The notes: a model not told the origin generated them from the letters alone. A stretch of 64,000 bases of DNA from JALORV01 sp963775635 (GCA_963775635.1 CAVZJO010000016.1:620001-684000), one strand, 5' to 3'; positions 44,645 to 53,088 are shown, counted from the stretch's first letter. Made by a program: numbers and translations.

Positions 44645-44887
44645 ATGAAACGCATCAGTCTTTTTGCTGCCGCTCTGCTGTTCAGCGCTACCGCGCTCGC
44701 CATGCATTGCCCGCAGGACATGAAGAAGATCGACGACGCGCTGGCTAAGAACCCGAAGCTGACCGAAGCCCAGATGGCCGACGTCAAGAAGTACCGTGCC
44801 GAAGGCGAGGCCCTGCACAAGGCCGGCAAGCACACCGAATCCATTGACACACTCGGCAAGGCGATGAAGATTCTGAACATCCAGTAG
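44645..44887 (+). CDS. Small exported protein of unknown function
   Basis: An 80-aa protein with a signal peptide (MKRISLFAAALLFSATALA) and a mature 60-residue helical part (MHCPQDMKKIDDALAKNPKL, HKAGKHTESIDTLGKAMKIL) that looks like one TPR-like helix pair. Small periplasmic proteins of this kind recur in betaproteobacteria, but no function is established. It has a good ribosome site (CTCGGAGACG) and is closed by a strong terminator, so it is probably its own transcription unit between the ligase and the helicase. Confidence 0.8.
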   Translation: MKRISLFAAALLFSATALAMHCPQDMKKIDDALAKNPKLTEAQMADVKKYRAEGEALHKAGKHTESIDTLGKAMKILNIQ

Positions 44888-44900
44888 CTGTCCGCTCTCT

Positions 44901-44932
44901 GAAACGCCGCCCCAGGGGCGGCGTTTCTTTTT
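44901..44932 (+). terminator. Rho-independent terminator
   Basis: A perfect 13-bp inverted repeat (GAAACGCCGCCCC / GGGGCGGCGTTTC) around a single A is followed by five T. It ends the small exported protein transcript 12 bp before the helicase start, so the helicase probably needs its own promoter or read-through. Confidence 0.9.
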
Positions 44933-44944
44933 GTTCCAGTCGTC

Positions 44945-47620
44945 GTGAACGAACAGCGCCGCGGCCTGCCGCGCGGATCGAATGTCGGCACCCAGCTGCG
45001 CGCTCGGCGGGCGCGACTGGCGCGCGAAGCCAAGGCGCGCAAAGCGGCCGCGGGCGCGATCGATGCGCCGGTGGATTCGCGCGATGCCCAGCTCGCGCTG
45101 CCAAGCGCTGAAGGTTGGTTCGCCGCGCGCGGCTGGCAACCGTTTGCCTTCCAGCGCGAGGTCTGGCAGCACATCGCGGCGGGTCGCTCGGGGCTGCTGC
45201 ACGCCACCACTGGCAGCGGGAAGACGTACGCCGTCTGGTTCGGCTTACTCAATCGCGCGCTGGCCGGCGATGTCGCGAGTGGCGGGCTGCGATTGCTGTG
45301 GCTGACGCCGATGCGTGCCCTCTCGGCGGACACCGCGCGCGCACTCGAAGCGCCGCTCGGCCAACTCGGACTCGATTGGCGCGTCGGCGTGCGCACCGGC
45401 GACACCGATGCGGCGGAGCGCACGCGGCAATCGCAACGCCTGCCGGAGGCACTGGTCACCACGCCGGAGAGCCTCAGTCTGCTGCTGACACGCGCTGACT
45501 CCCCCGAGCAGCTCGGCGGAATCGAACTGGTGGTGGTCGACGAGTGGCACGAGCTGATGGGCAACAAGCGCGGCGTACAGGTGCAGCTCGCACTTGCACG
45601 TCTGCGCATGTTCGCGCGCCAGCGCGCGGCGCGCAGCGCCGCCGCCCCCCGCCCTGGGGCGGGGTTAGGGGGTGGGGGGCATGAAGCGGGGCAAGGCCCC
45701 GAACCGCAAGCTCCGCTTGCGGTTTGGGGCCTCTCGGCAACGCTCGGCAATACGGACCACGCAATGAACGTGCTGCTCGCAGGCCAAGCGGGCGTGCTGG
45801 TTCGCGGCGCGGTTCTGAAAGAGATCGTCGTCGACACCGTACTGCCCGACGACCCGGGACGGTTCCCGTGGGGCGGCCATCTCGGCATCCAGATGCTCGA
45901 ACCGGTAGCGCGCGAAATCGAGGCGGCATCGACGACGCTGGTCTTCACCAACACGCGCTCGCAAGCGGAAATCTGGTACCAGTCGCTGCTCGAGGCACGG
46001 CCGCAATGGGCAGGGCTGATCGCCCTGCATCACGGCTCGCTCGACCGCGAGGTGCGCGAATGGGTCGAGCGCGGGCTCAAAGAGGGACGGCTGAAGGCGG
46101 TCGTCGCAACCTCCAGCCTCGACTTAGGCGTGGATTTCCTGCCGGTCGAACGGGTCCTGCAGATCGGCAGTCCGAAGGGTGTGGCCCGGCTGCTGCAGCG
46201 TGCGGGTCGCAGCGGGCATGCGCCCGGGCGGCCCTCGCGGGTCACGATCGTGCCGACACATACGCTTGAGCTGGTCGAAGCCGCTGCGTCGCGCGCCGCG
46301 GTCGCCGCGGGCCGGGTCGAAGCGCGCGCAGCGCCCGAGAAGCCGCTCGACGTGCTGGTTCAACATCTGGTCACTCTGGCGCTGGGCACCGGATTCACCG
46401 AGCACGAGGTAGTTGAGGAAGTTCGCGGGGCGTGGAGCTTCCGCGATCTGAGCGCAGAGGACTTCGCCTGGGCGCTCGACTTCGTCGGCCGCGGCGGCGA
46501 CTCGCTGCGCGCCTATCCCGAATATCACCGCGTCGTTCGGGGCACCGACAGCGTCTACCGGGTCGAGAATCGCAGGATTGCGCAGCGACACCGGATGTCG
46601 GTGGGAACCATCGTTTCGGATGCGACGATGCAGGTGAAGATGATGAACGGCCGCAACGTCGGCGCGATCGAGGAGTCGTTCATCGCGCGACTGCGCAAGG
46701 GCGATGCCTTCCTGTTCGGCGGCCGCCTGCTGGAACTGGTGCGCATCCACGAAATGACGGCCTTTGTTCAGCCGGCCCGGCGCCGCAGCGGAGTGGTGCC
46801 GCGCTGGGCCGGAGGCAAGATGCCGTTTTCGAGCGAGATGGCCGACGCAACGCTGCATGAACTCGAGCAGGCGCTCGCCGGCCGCTACGAAGCGCCGGAG
46901 ATGATCCGGGCGCGACCGTTGATCGAGCTGCAGGCCAAGTGGTCAGCGGTACCGACCGTCACGACGCTCGTCGTTGAATCGATGCGTTCGCGCGAAGGCC
47001 GCCATCTGTTCGTCTATCCGTTCGCCGGCCGGCAGGCGCACCTGGGGCTCGCGGCACTGCTGGGCTACCGCATCGGTCAGGGCACGCCGTCGACCTTTTC
47101 CATTTCAATGAATGACTATGGCTTCGAGTTGCTGTCGCCGGTCGACATCGACTGGATGGGTGCCTGGCAGCGTCGAGCAGAGGCGCTGCTGACGGAAGAC
47201 TCGTTGCTCGAGGATGTGCTGGCAAGTCTGAATGCGGCGGAACTGGCGCGGCGGCGCTTCCGCGAGGTGGCACGCGTCGCCGGGCTGGTGTTCCAGGGCT
47301 ATCCGGGCGCGCCGCGCTCGATGAAGCAGCTGCAGGCAAGCTCGGGCCTGTTCTACGAGGTGTTCCGCAAGTACGACGCCGGCAACCGTCTGCTGGCACA
47401 GGCCGAGCGCGAGGTCCTCGAGCATGAACTGGATATCGCCCGGCTGCGCGGCGCCCTGCAGCGCATGCGGTCGCTGCGCGTCGTCTACCGCCTGCTGCCC
47501 CGGCCGACTCCGTTCGCCTTTCCATTGATGGTCGAGCGATTGCGTGAACAGGTGACGACCGAAAAGCTCTCGGCTCGCATCGAGCGGATGCTCGCCGAAG
47601 TCGAACGCGCGGCGCATTGA
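44945..47620 (+). CDS. Ligase-associated DEXH-box helicase (Lhr-type)
   Basis: An 891-aa superfamily 2 helicase. Walker A is HATTGSGKTYAVW (about residue 82), the DEXH box is VVVDEWHELMG, motif III is WGLSATLGN, and the C-terminal core has RAGRSGHAPGRPSR. Lhr-specific winged-helix and beta-barrel domains follow. It acts with the exonuclease, ligase and PdeM in DNA damage repair. Between the DEXH box and motif III there is an in-frame Pro/Gly-rich insertion of about 30 residues encoded by palindromes (see 45647-45731). The start is GTG 44945. Confidence 0.92.
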   Translation: MNEQRRGLPRGSNVGTQLRARRARLAREAKARKAAAGAIDAPVDSRDAQLALPSAEGWFAARGWQPFAFQREVWQHIAAGRSGLLHATTGSGKTYAVWFGLLNRALAGDVASGGLRLLWLTPMRALSADTARALEAPLGQLGLDWRVGVRTGDTDAAERTRQSQRLPEALVTTPESLSLLLTRADSPEQLGGIELVVVDEWHELMGNKRGVQVQLALARLRMFARQRAARSAAAPRPGAGLGGGGHEAGQGPEPQAPLAVWGLSATLGNTDHAMNVLLAGQAGVLVRGAVLKEIVVDTVLPDDPGRFPWGGHLGIQMLEPVAREIEAASTTLVFTNTRSQAEIWYQSLLEARPQWAGLIALHHGSLDREVREWVERGLKEGRLKAVVATSSLDLGVDFLPVERVLQIGSPKGVARLLQRAGRSGHAPGRPSRVTIVPTHTLELVEAAASRAAVAAGRVEARAAPEKPLDVLVQHLVTLALGTGFTEHEVVEEVRGAWSFRDLSAEDFAWALDFVGRGGDSLRAYPEYHRVVRGTDSVYRVENRRIAQRHRMSVGTIVSDATMQVKMMNGRNVGAIEESFIARLRKGDAFLFGGRLLELVRIHEMTAFVQPARRRSGVVPRWAGGKMPFSSEMADATLHELEQALAGRYEAPEMIRARPLIELQAKWSAVPTVTTLVVESMRSREGRHLFVYPFAGRQAHLGLAALLGYRIGQGTPSTFSISMNDYGFELLSPVDIDWMGAWQRRAEALLTEDSLLEDVLASLNAAELARRRFREVARVAGLVFQGYPGAPRSMKQLQASSGLFYEVFRKYDAGNRLLAQAEREVLEHELDIARLRGALQRMRSLRVVYRLLPRPTPFAFPLMVERLREQVTTEKLSARIERMLAEVERAAH
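45647..45731. repeat. Palindromic insertion inside the helicase gene
   Basis: Two hairpins lie in the coding region. The first is CCCCGCCC / GGGCGGGG (45647-45664). The second has 17-bp arms with one G-U pair around TCC (45695-45731, arms GGCCCCGAACCGCAAGC and its complement). A G-rich spacer joins them. The encoded residues (PRPGAGLGGGGHEAGQGPEP) do not look like helicase sequence, so a mobile or intergenic palindromic repeat probably inserted in frame. Confidence 0.65.
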
Positions 47621-47631
47621 AGGCCGAAGTA

Positions 47632-47677
47632 CCACAAGATATTGTGTCCTGGGAGTAGATCCGCCAATATCTAGTAC
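47632..47677. promoter_or_regulatory. Pair of NrdR-like boxes (tentative)
   Basis: CCACAAGATATTGTGT (47632-47647) is nearly palindromic and, read in reverse, matches the NrdR consensus ACACWATATATWGTGT at 14 of 16 positions. A weaker half-conserved copy (AATATCTAG core) lies at 47662-47677. The centres are 30 bp apart, close to the usual three helical turns between NrdR boxes. No ribonucleotide reductase gene follows. The next gene is the histone-tail/SWIB protein at 47886. Confidence 0.4.
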
Positions 47678-47713
47678 GCCTGTCGTGGGGCCTGACAAGG
47701 TCGCGGCGTTGCG

Positions 47714-47759
47714 TTTCAGAGGGGAAACGGCGTTGCTAGCACGCAATTTCCCTCTGAAA
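47714..47759. repeat. Inverted repeat upstream of the SWIB gene
   Basis: TTTCAGAGGGGAAA (47714-47727) pairs with TTTCCCTCTGAAA (47747-47759) with one bulged base. The loop contains the self-complementary TGCTAGCA. No U-run follows, so it is not a typical terminator. It may be a protein-binding site or a leader structure. It lies between the NrdR-like boxes and the promoter. Confidence 0.5.
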
Positions 47760-47774
47760 AGTTCGATTCTCCTC

Positions 47775-47802
47775 TTGTAATTCGTTGCGTTTCCTCTAGG
47801 AT
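47775..47802 (+). promoter_or_regulatory. Probable promoter of the SWIB gene
   Basis: TTGTAA (47775-47780) and TAGGAT (47797-47802) are 16 bp apart, each matching four of six sigma-70 consensus bases. The gene starts 84 bp downstream behind an AGAGGAGA ribosome site. Confidence 0.45.
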
Positions 47803-47885
47803 CGCGTTCACCCAACGAGAGCGCTCTCCTTTTTCCCCTCGAGAACGCTGTCGCTGTGGCATTCGAAACTTCAGAGGAGAACTCG

Positions 47886-48263
47886 ATGGCAACAAAGAAG
47901 GCAAAGAAAGCTGCGAAGAAGCCGGCCAAGAAGGCCGCCAAGAAGACTGTAAAGAAGGCCGCCAAGAAGACCGCGAAGAAGGCCGTCAAAAAGGCTGCGA
48001 AGAAGAAGGTCGCCCGCAAGCCAAACGCCGCCTTCATGCGGCCGCTGATGCCGACCGGCCCGCTGGCGGCGATCGTTGGCTCGACGCCGATGCCGCGCAC
48101 CGAAGTGACCAGCAAGATCTGGGCGTACATCAAGAAGAACAAGCTGCAGGACGCGGCGAACCGCCGCATGATCAACGCCGACGACAAGCTGCGTGTACTG
48201 TTCGGCAAGGCCCAGGCTTCGATGTTCGAACTGACCAAGTACGTCAGCAAGCACCTGAAGTAG
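47886..48263 (+). CDS. Histone H1-like tail fused to a SWIB/MDM2 domain
   Basis: A 125-aa protein in two parts. Residues 1-48 are a lysine/alanine-rich tail built of KKAAKK-type units, like histone H1 C-termini and bacterial H1-like proteins. Residues about 50-125 are a SWIB/MDM2 fold (FMRPLMPTGPLAAIVG, TSKIWAYIKKNKLQD, NADDKLRVLFG). SWIB domains are typical of chromatin-remodelling proteins and also occur in chlamydial topoisomerase and in many proteobacteria. A DNA-compacting or nucleoid role is likely but unproven. It has its own promoter and terminator. The start at 47886 follows AGAGGAGA. Confidence 0.9.
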   Translation: MATKKAKKAAKKPAKKAAKKTVKKAAKKTAKKAVKKAAKKKVARKPNAAFMRPLMPTGPLAAIVGSTPMPRTEVTSKIWAYIKKNKLQDAANRRMINADDKLRVLFGKAQASMFELTKYVSKHLK

Positions 48264-48294
48264 GCGGACGCGGGCACGCCCGCATTCGCTTCAG

Positions 48295-48333
48295 TCGCCC
48301 GGTGACCGCAATGGTGCCGGGCGATTTTCTTTC
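48295..48333 (+). terminator. Rho-independent terminator after the SWIB gene
   Basis: TCGCCCGG and CCGGGCGA pair around an inner ACC/GGT stem, followed by TTTTCTTT. It lies 31 bp after the stop codon. Confidence 0.8.
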
Positions 48334-48491
48334 CAGGTAATTCCGGTGAGCGCCTCGGCCACGAGCTGCGGCTGTGTCCGTGCGCCGCCACCGCATGACA
48401 TCGCGCCTCCAGCGCCGAGTCGAGGCCAGTTCCTTGGTTCAAAACGGTCGGGCGCGAGGTAGCATCCAGCCGGGCAGCGACGGATTTCTCC

Positions 48492-49241
48492 ATGACCTGG
48501 AAGGCAGTCGAAACCCTGCCAATCTGCATCGGCGATCCGGTTCCGCGCGCGCGGGCCGAGGCGGTCAGCGCCGCACTGCTGACGCGCGTGCTGCCGCTCG
48601 CCAGATTGGTGCACGGGCGCGTCGAGCCACTCGCCACGGCGTCGCTGATTGCCGACGGCGATAGCCTCGCGCTGTTGACTGCTGCGCACGTCTTCGAGCA
48701 TGCGACGGTGGGTGATCTGGCGATTCCGCTGCCGCGCGATGGCGGCTGGGCTTGCCTGTACTCGATGCAGACCCGCGTGATCGTCCATCCGACACGCGAC
48801 ATCGCACTCGTCATCCTGAACGACCGCTCGCAGGTGCGGCGGCTGTGGTCGAACTGGGTGCCGGTTCCGGCGAGTCACCTCGAATACGGTACGCAAGGCA
48901 AGGGAGCGCGCACCTATGTGGTCGCAGGCTATCCGCTGGCCCAGGCGCGGCGCATCGACGGCGCTGTCTGCATGAAGCCCGTGGTCGTCTTTACGCGCGC
49001 GCTCGACGATGGTTGTTATGGCTACACCCGCACCGCCGAGCGGATCGACGGGCTCGACATTCACACGCCCGCACTCGACGGCGTATCCGGCGGGTTGGTG
49101 TGGGCGGTGTACGAGGATGACAGCTCAGATTTCGGTTGCCAGCTGCGTGCAACGTCTATGCAGGTCGCCTTCGTGCACGGCAGGCACCTGCGTACCGAAC
49201 CGCTGATTGCAGCGCACCTGCTCGTGAGCCGGCTGCGCTGA
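48492..49241 (+). CDS. Trypsin-like serine protease domain protein
   Basis: A 249-aa protein with the order and spacing of the chymotrypsin catalytic triad: H66 in LLTAAHVFEH, D103 in HPTRDIALVIL, and S199 in DGVSGGLVW. There is no signal peptide and no PDZ domain, so it is unlike DegP and may act in the cytoplasm. It stands alone with a terminator before it. The substrate is unknown. Loss of activity cannot be excluded, because the region after the Ser is short. Confidence 0.72.
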   Translation: MTWKAVETLPICIGDPVPRARAEAVSAALLTRVLPLARLVHGRVEPLATASLIADGDSLALLTAAHVFEHATVGDLAIPLPRDGGWACLYSMQTRVIVHPTRDIALVILNDRSQVRRLWSNWVPVPASHLEYGTQGKGARTYVVAGYPLAQARRIDGAVCMKPVVVFTRALDDGCYGYTRTAERIDGLDIHTPALDGVSGGLVWAVYEDDSSDFGCQLRATSMQVAFVHGRHLRTEPLIAAHLLVSRLR

Positions 49242-49297
49242 ACCAACTCTTGGGCGTGGTCGATCGGCAACGGCCGCTCGCGGCGGCCGATCGCATT

Positions 49298-49552
49298 TCA
49301 GGCGGGGACGTCGTACGTCACTTGCAAGCCGGGGTCCTCGGAGTGACCTGTAGCCGGAGCCACGGCATGAAATTCGCGTGCCGGTTGCTCGGCAGCAATC
49401 GTCGGTTCAGTAAGCCGGATCGACTCGGACTCGATGGAAACGTCGGTCAGGGCGCGTGGCGCGTCCGAGACCGCCGCGACGCCCATCAGCGCGACGAAGC
49501 TCACGACGGCGCCGACCGCGCCCAGACGAAGTGACTCGAACTTATCGGACAT
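49298..49552 (-). CDS. Small membrane-anchored protein of unknown function
   Basis: An 84-aa protein that I do not recognise. It has one N-terminal hydrophobic segment (LGAVGAVVSFVALMGVAAVS) that could be a signal anchor or cleaved signal, followed by a 55-residue acidic soluble tail. ATG 49552 is preceded by a GGAGAG ribosome site. The longer upstream frame reads through this site and is Arg-rich, so I rejected it. Confidence 0.55.
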   Translation of the reverse strand: MSDKFESLRLGAVGAVVSFVALMGVAAVSDAPRALTDVSIESESIRLTEPTIAAEQPAREFHAVAPATGHSEDPGLQVTYDVPA

Positions 49553-49741
49553 TTCTTGCTCTCCGGGTTGGACCATCGTGCCTTCGGGCACGCGCCGATT
49601 CGCCTGAATCGGATGCCGACAGACTAAGGACGATCGGCCCCAGCGACGACAGACCAACCGGCGGGACTGGCGCCGATTATTCGACAGCGGAATCCGACGG
49701 CGGAATCGACGGGCCCGGGGCGAGCCGCCGCTCAACGCGAC

Positions 49742-50326
49742 TCAGGCGTGCGACCAGCGTGAATGGCGAGGCAGGCTGGCCTGTAGAAACGCCATCTGGT
49801 CGGCGAGGATGCGGCGGTTGCTGAGGATGAAGCCCTCGTTGCGGCAGACGGCGTAGGGCACGTAGAGCAGCGGCATGCGCGCTTCCTCGGGCCGACGGTT
49901 GCCCTTACGCGTGTTGCACGAACGGCACGCGGTGACCACGTTGGTCCACTCGTGGCGACCGCCGCGCGACACCGGCAGGATGTGTTCGACCGTCAGATCG
50001 GAATCGGGCATTTGAGAGGCGCAGTAGGCACAGACGTGCCGGTCGCGTGCGAACAGCCGATGCTTGGTCAGACCGACATGGGCATGGCCGATCGGGATCC
50101 GGTGGCGGCCGCGGATCATGACGATCGAACTGGTTATGAATTCCGAACGAAGGCCGCTGGATTCCTGGGTGCCTCCGGCCATACCAAACAGGTTGTCGCC
50201 GAGTTCAGTAACGACCTTGCCCGATGCGTAATAGCGCGCAGCGCGCTGCATCAACGCCCAGCGGACCGGTTGGCCCTGGGAGTCGACGATCAGGATCTTG
50301 GGTACGTACTCCGGCACATAAGCCAT
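49742..50326 (-). CDS. HNH endonuclease family protein
   Basis: A 194-aa protein with an HNH nuclease domain at about residues 95-160. The zinc Cys pairs are CAYC and CRSC. The core is TVEHILPVSRGGRHEWTNVV with the catalytic His in VEH, and NTRKGNRRPEE follows. The N-terminal 90 residues are a family-specific region (KILIVDSQGQPVRWALMQRA). Proteins of this layout are common single-copy chromosomal genes, probably not mobile. The role is unknown. I start at MAYVPEYVPK (50326). Confidence 0.85.
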   Translation of the reverse strand: MAYVPEYVPKILIVDSQGQPVRWALMQRAARYYASGKVVTELGDNLFGMAGGTQESSGLRSEFITSSIVMIRGRHRIPIGHAHVGLTKHRLFARDRHVCAYCASQMPDSDLTVEHILPVSRGGRHEWTNVVTACRSCNTRKGNRRPEEARMPLLYVPYAVCRNEGFILSNRRILADQMAFLQASLPRHSRWSHA

Positions 50327-50356
50327 GGTGCGCGCGATTGTGCCACGGCGCGGCAC

Positions 50357-50644
50357 TCACGGCGTCGGTCGTATCCAGACCTCCGCGCTGTAGACGGCCT
50401 GCGTGCCATCGTCCAAGCGTACGATCGCCTGCGGCTCTACCGCGTTGCGCACGACGACCACCCGGCCCTGCGCGCCGCTCGAGCGGTGCTTGACGGCGTC
50501 GCCCTCCTGCAACCCGTGGCGCGCCAGATCGCGCAGCGCCGCAAGCACCTTCCGTTCGTGCGAGATACGGTCGAGCTTGTCTTGCAACGACAGCGGCGCG
50601 GCGCCATTGGCCGGCGGATCGTTGCCGTGCATCGTCGGGGCCAT
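50357..50644 (-). CDS. Conserved small protein of unknown function
   Basis: A 95-aa hydrophilic protein. A helical first half (LSLQDKLDRISHERKVLAAL) is followed by a short beta-rich part (EGDAVKHRSSGAQGRVVVVR) that resembles a KOW/SH3-like barrel. It lies 30 bp before the HNH gene on the same strand and is probably cotranscribed. No function can be assigned. Confidence 0.55.
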   Translation of the reverse strand: MAPTMHGNDPPANGAAPLSLQDKLDRISHERKVLAALRDLARHGLQEGDAVKHRSSGAQGRVVVVRNAVEPQAIVRLDDGTQAVYSAEVWIRPTP

Positions 50645-50711
50645 GCACGATTGTCGGCAAGCGACGAGGCAAACGGAATTCGGTGTTACCCGACGACCTG
50701 GGAGCGGCCGG

Positions 50712-51212
50712 TCAACGACGATCGGTATCGCCGATTCGCCATGGATCCATCCCGGTCTCGGTGCGGGTCACGACGCCCTTGGGATCGAAGTACACGAACA
50801 TGGCGGCGTAGAAACCGCCCTGGATGAAGTACCGATACATGAATGCGGTCTCGTCCTTCATCGGAAACGCATAGACGTAGGCCGGCGGTCCGAACTCTCG
50901 CAGCACGTCGGCGCGCGTATAGGCGCCGCTGCGGATGTGCGCGAACGCCGCGTCGCTCATCATCTGCTCAACGCGGACCACGCGCCCCTGCGGATTGACG
51001 TCGATATTCCAAACGGACTGGTTGTAAGGCTGGCCCGAGTACTGCAGCCGCTTGCCGCCATCGGGCAGTGGATACGAAGCGGTTGGCCGGCCTGCGGAAG
51101 ACAGGACGGCGGATTCCGCGTCTCCGGGCTTGACGTACCCCGCCAGGCTGCCGCACGCGGCTAGCGTGCATGCCACGAACGCTGCAGCGAGAGAGCGACG
51201 AAGACTAGCCAC
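50712..51212 (-). CDS. Putative lipoprotein (BamE/SmpA-like fold)
   Basis: A 166-aa lipoprotein with the signal RRSLAAAFVACTLAACGSLAG and the acylated Cys in LAACG. The mature part holds two similar blocks, GDAESAVLSSAGRPTASY and RADVLREFGPPAYVYAF, each like the helix-loop-strand of the SmpA/OmlA fold. The function is unknown. It is transcribed away from the SRPBCC gene at 51268. Confidence 0.7.
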   Translation of the reverse strand: MASLRRSLAAAFVACTLAACGSLAGYVKPGDAESAVLSSAGRPTASYPLPDGGKRLQYSGQPYNQSVWNIDVNPQGRVVRVEQMMSDAAFAHIRSGAYTRADVLREFGPPAYVYAFPMKDETAFMYRYFIQGGFYAAMFVYFDPKGVVTRTETGMDPWRIGDTDRR

Positions 51213-51267
51213 GATCCAACCCGGCGGAGCTACGCTTTGCCGCCATCATAAGACCGGAGGAAAGAAT

Positions 51268-51798
51268 ATGAAGTGGCTCAAGCGCGTGATACTCGCGGTC
51301 GTCGCGGTCATCGCCTTGCTGCTGGTGGTGGGATTACTGCTCCCGTCCGCATTCAAGGTCCAGCGCAGCCTGCAGATCGCCGCTCCGCCCGCGAGGGTTT
51401 ATCCGCTGATCGCTGACCCGCGCCAGTGGAAGACCTGGGCCATATGGAATCAGCGTGACCCGGCGATGCAGATCCAGTACTCCGGCCCGGAGAGCGGGAC
51501 CGGAGCGAAGTGGTCCTGGCAGAGCAAGACCGAAGGCAACGGAATCATGGAGTTCACTGCGGCGACGCCGAACGAGGGAATCAGGTACTCGCTGTCGTTC
51601 CCGGATTTCGGCATGACATCGCGGGGAGAAATGCGGCTCAGACCGGAAGGCTCTGGCACGCGCGTGACCTGGACCAATGAGGGCGACATGGGAAGGAACC
51701 CGGTCAACCGCTATTTCGGCCTGCTGATGGATTCGATGGTCGGACCGGACTTCGAGGCAGGCCTGAAGAATCTCAAGGCGCTTGCCGAGCGCGGCTGA
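51268..51798 (+). CDS. SRPBCC-family membrane-anchored protein
   Basis: A 176-aa protein with one N-terminal transmembrane anchor (VILAVVAVIALLLVVGLLLPS) and a START/SRPBCC ligand-binding domain (about 30-175: APPARVYPLIADPRQWKTWA, GTRVTWTNEGDMGRNPVNRYF). Related proteins bind hydrophobic ligands, but none is known here. A strong AGGAGGAAAG ribosome site precedes ATG 51268, and a terminator follows the stop. Confidence 0.82.
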   Translation: MKWLKRVILAVVAVIALLLVVGLLLPSAFKVQRSLQIAAPPARVYPLIADPRQWKTWAIWNQRDPAMQIQYSGPESGTGAKWSWQSKTEGNGIMEFTAATPNEGIRYSLSFPDFGMTSRGEMRLRPEGSGTRVTWTNEGDMGRNPVNRYFGLLMDSMVGPDFEAGLKNLKALAERG

Positions 51799-51818
51799 TC
51801 GCGCCCTGATGGGCTGCT

Positions 51819-51847
51819 GCCGCGCCGACCGGTCGGGCGGCTTTTTT
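51819..51847 (+). terminator. Rho-independent terminator
   Basis: GCCGCGCCGACC (51819-51830) pairs with GGTCGGGCGGC with one bulge and is followed by six T. It ends the SRPBCC transcript. Confidence 0.8.
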
Positions 51848-51876
51848 GGGATTGGAACCCAGGAACCTGTGAGGAC

Positions 51877-53088
51877 GTGTTGACAACGCTGGCGTCCCGG
51901 ACGCTGGCGGCGACGACCGCCATTCAGGCGGCGGCCGCGTGCGCCGCCTTGACCATCCCGTCGATTGCTCCGGTCATCGCCGCGCAGCTGGGTGTGGCGG
52001 ACTCGACGATCGGCACATACATCTCTTTTCTCTATGTCGGCGCCTCGACGGCGGCGCTGGCCGGTGGCGGAGTCGTGCTTCGTTATGGCGCCATCCGGCT
52101 TTCCCAGGCTTGCCTGCTCTTGTGCGCCGCCGGCCTGCTGCTGACGCTGTTGCTGATGCTCGGCGGCGGCGTAGCGGCGCTTGCGGCAATGGCCGTGTCG
52201 GCCGTGATGATCGGCGTGGGCTACGGCCCCATCACGCCGGCGTCCAGCCATGTGCTGGCGCGGACCACACCGCCCGACAGGATGGCGCTGATGTTTTCGA
52301 TCAAGCAGACCGGTGTGCCGGCGGGTACCGCGTTGGCCGGAGTGCTGGCGCCGGCGCTCACCGTCGCTTTCGGCTGGCCGGTGGCGGTGATCACGATCGC
52401 CGTCGGCTGCCTGGTGATCGCACTGGCGTCGCAGCCGTTGCGCGCGCCGCTCGATGCCGACCGCGACCCCACCGCACCGTTTTCGGTGCGCATGCTGGTC
52501 GAAGGCCTCGCGCTGGTCGCGCGCTCAGCATCATTGCGCACGATGGCCCTGGTGTCATTCGTCTACGCGGGCATGCAGATGGCGGTTTCTGGATTCATGG
52601 TGTCGTATCTGCACGGCGAAGTCGGGCTGGGACTGGTCGTCGCTGGCGGCGCACTAACTGCAGCGAATGTCGCCGGCGTCGTCGCTCGGATCGCCTGGGG
52701 ATCAGTGTCCGATCGCACCGGTCGACCGCGTGCCACGCTGGCGACGATTGGTTTGTTGATGGCGGCGGCGTCGGTGGCTGCCGCTTTGTTCAGCGCATCC
52801 TGGCCGTTGGTGGCAATCTTCGCGGTCGCCGCCGCGCTCGGTGCCACCGCGATCGGGTGGAACGGCGTGTATCTGTCCGAGGTTGCGCGTCTGGCACCAG
52901 CGGGTCAGGCCGGCCTAGCGACCGGCGGCTGTCTCTTCTTCACGTTCGTCGGTGTCGTGATCCTGCCGTTTCTGTTCGGCTGGTTGCAACGGGCGAGCGG
53001 CAGCTATGCAGTGTGTTTTGTCACCGCTTCGACGGTGTGTCTGGCAGTGGCGCTGCTGCTGTTCCTCAGTGGCCCGCGGGGTGCATGA
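51877..53088 (+). CDS. MFS transporter
   Basis: A 403-aa major facilitator with 12 hydrophobic segments. A loop 2-3 like motif is weak. The second half has GSVSDRTGRPRATLATIGLL (motif A copy). It starts at GTG 51877 or TTG 51880, with only a modest ribosome site. The family (YnfM/CynX-like metabolite:H+ symporters) does not reveal the substrate. No related genes are adjacent. Confidence 0.85.
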   Translation: MLTTLASRTLAATTAIQAAAACAALTIPSIAPVIAAQLGVADSTIGTYISFLYVGASTAALAGGGVVLRYGAIRLSQACLLLCAAGLLLTLLLMLGGGVAALAAMAVSAVMIGVGYGPITPASSHVLARTTPPDRMALMFSIKQTGVPAGTALAGVLAPALTVAFGWPVAVITIAVGCLVIALASQPLRAPLDADRDPTAPFSVRMLVEGLALVARSASLRTMALVSFVYAGMQMAVSGFMVSYLHGEVGLGLVVAGGALTAANVAGVVARIAWGSVSDRTGRPRATLATIGLLMAAASVAAALFSASWPLVAIFAVAAALGATAIGWNGVYLSEVARLAPAGQAGLATGGCLFFTFVGVVILPFLFGWLQRASGSYAVCFVTASTVCLAVALLLFLSGPRGA

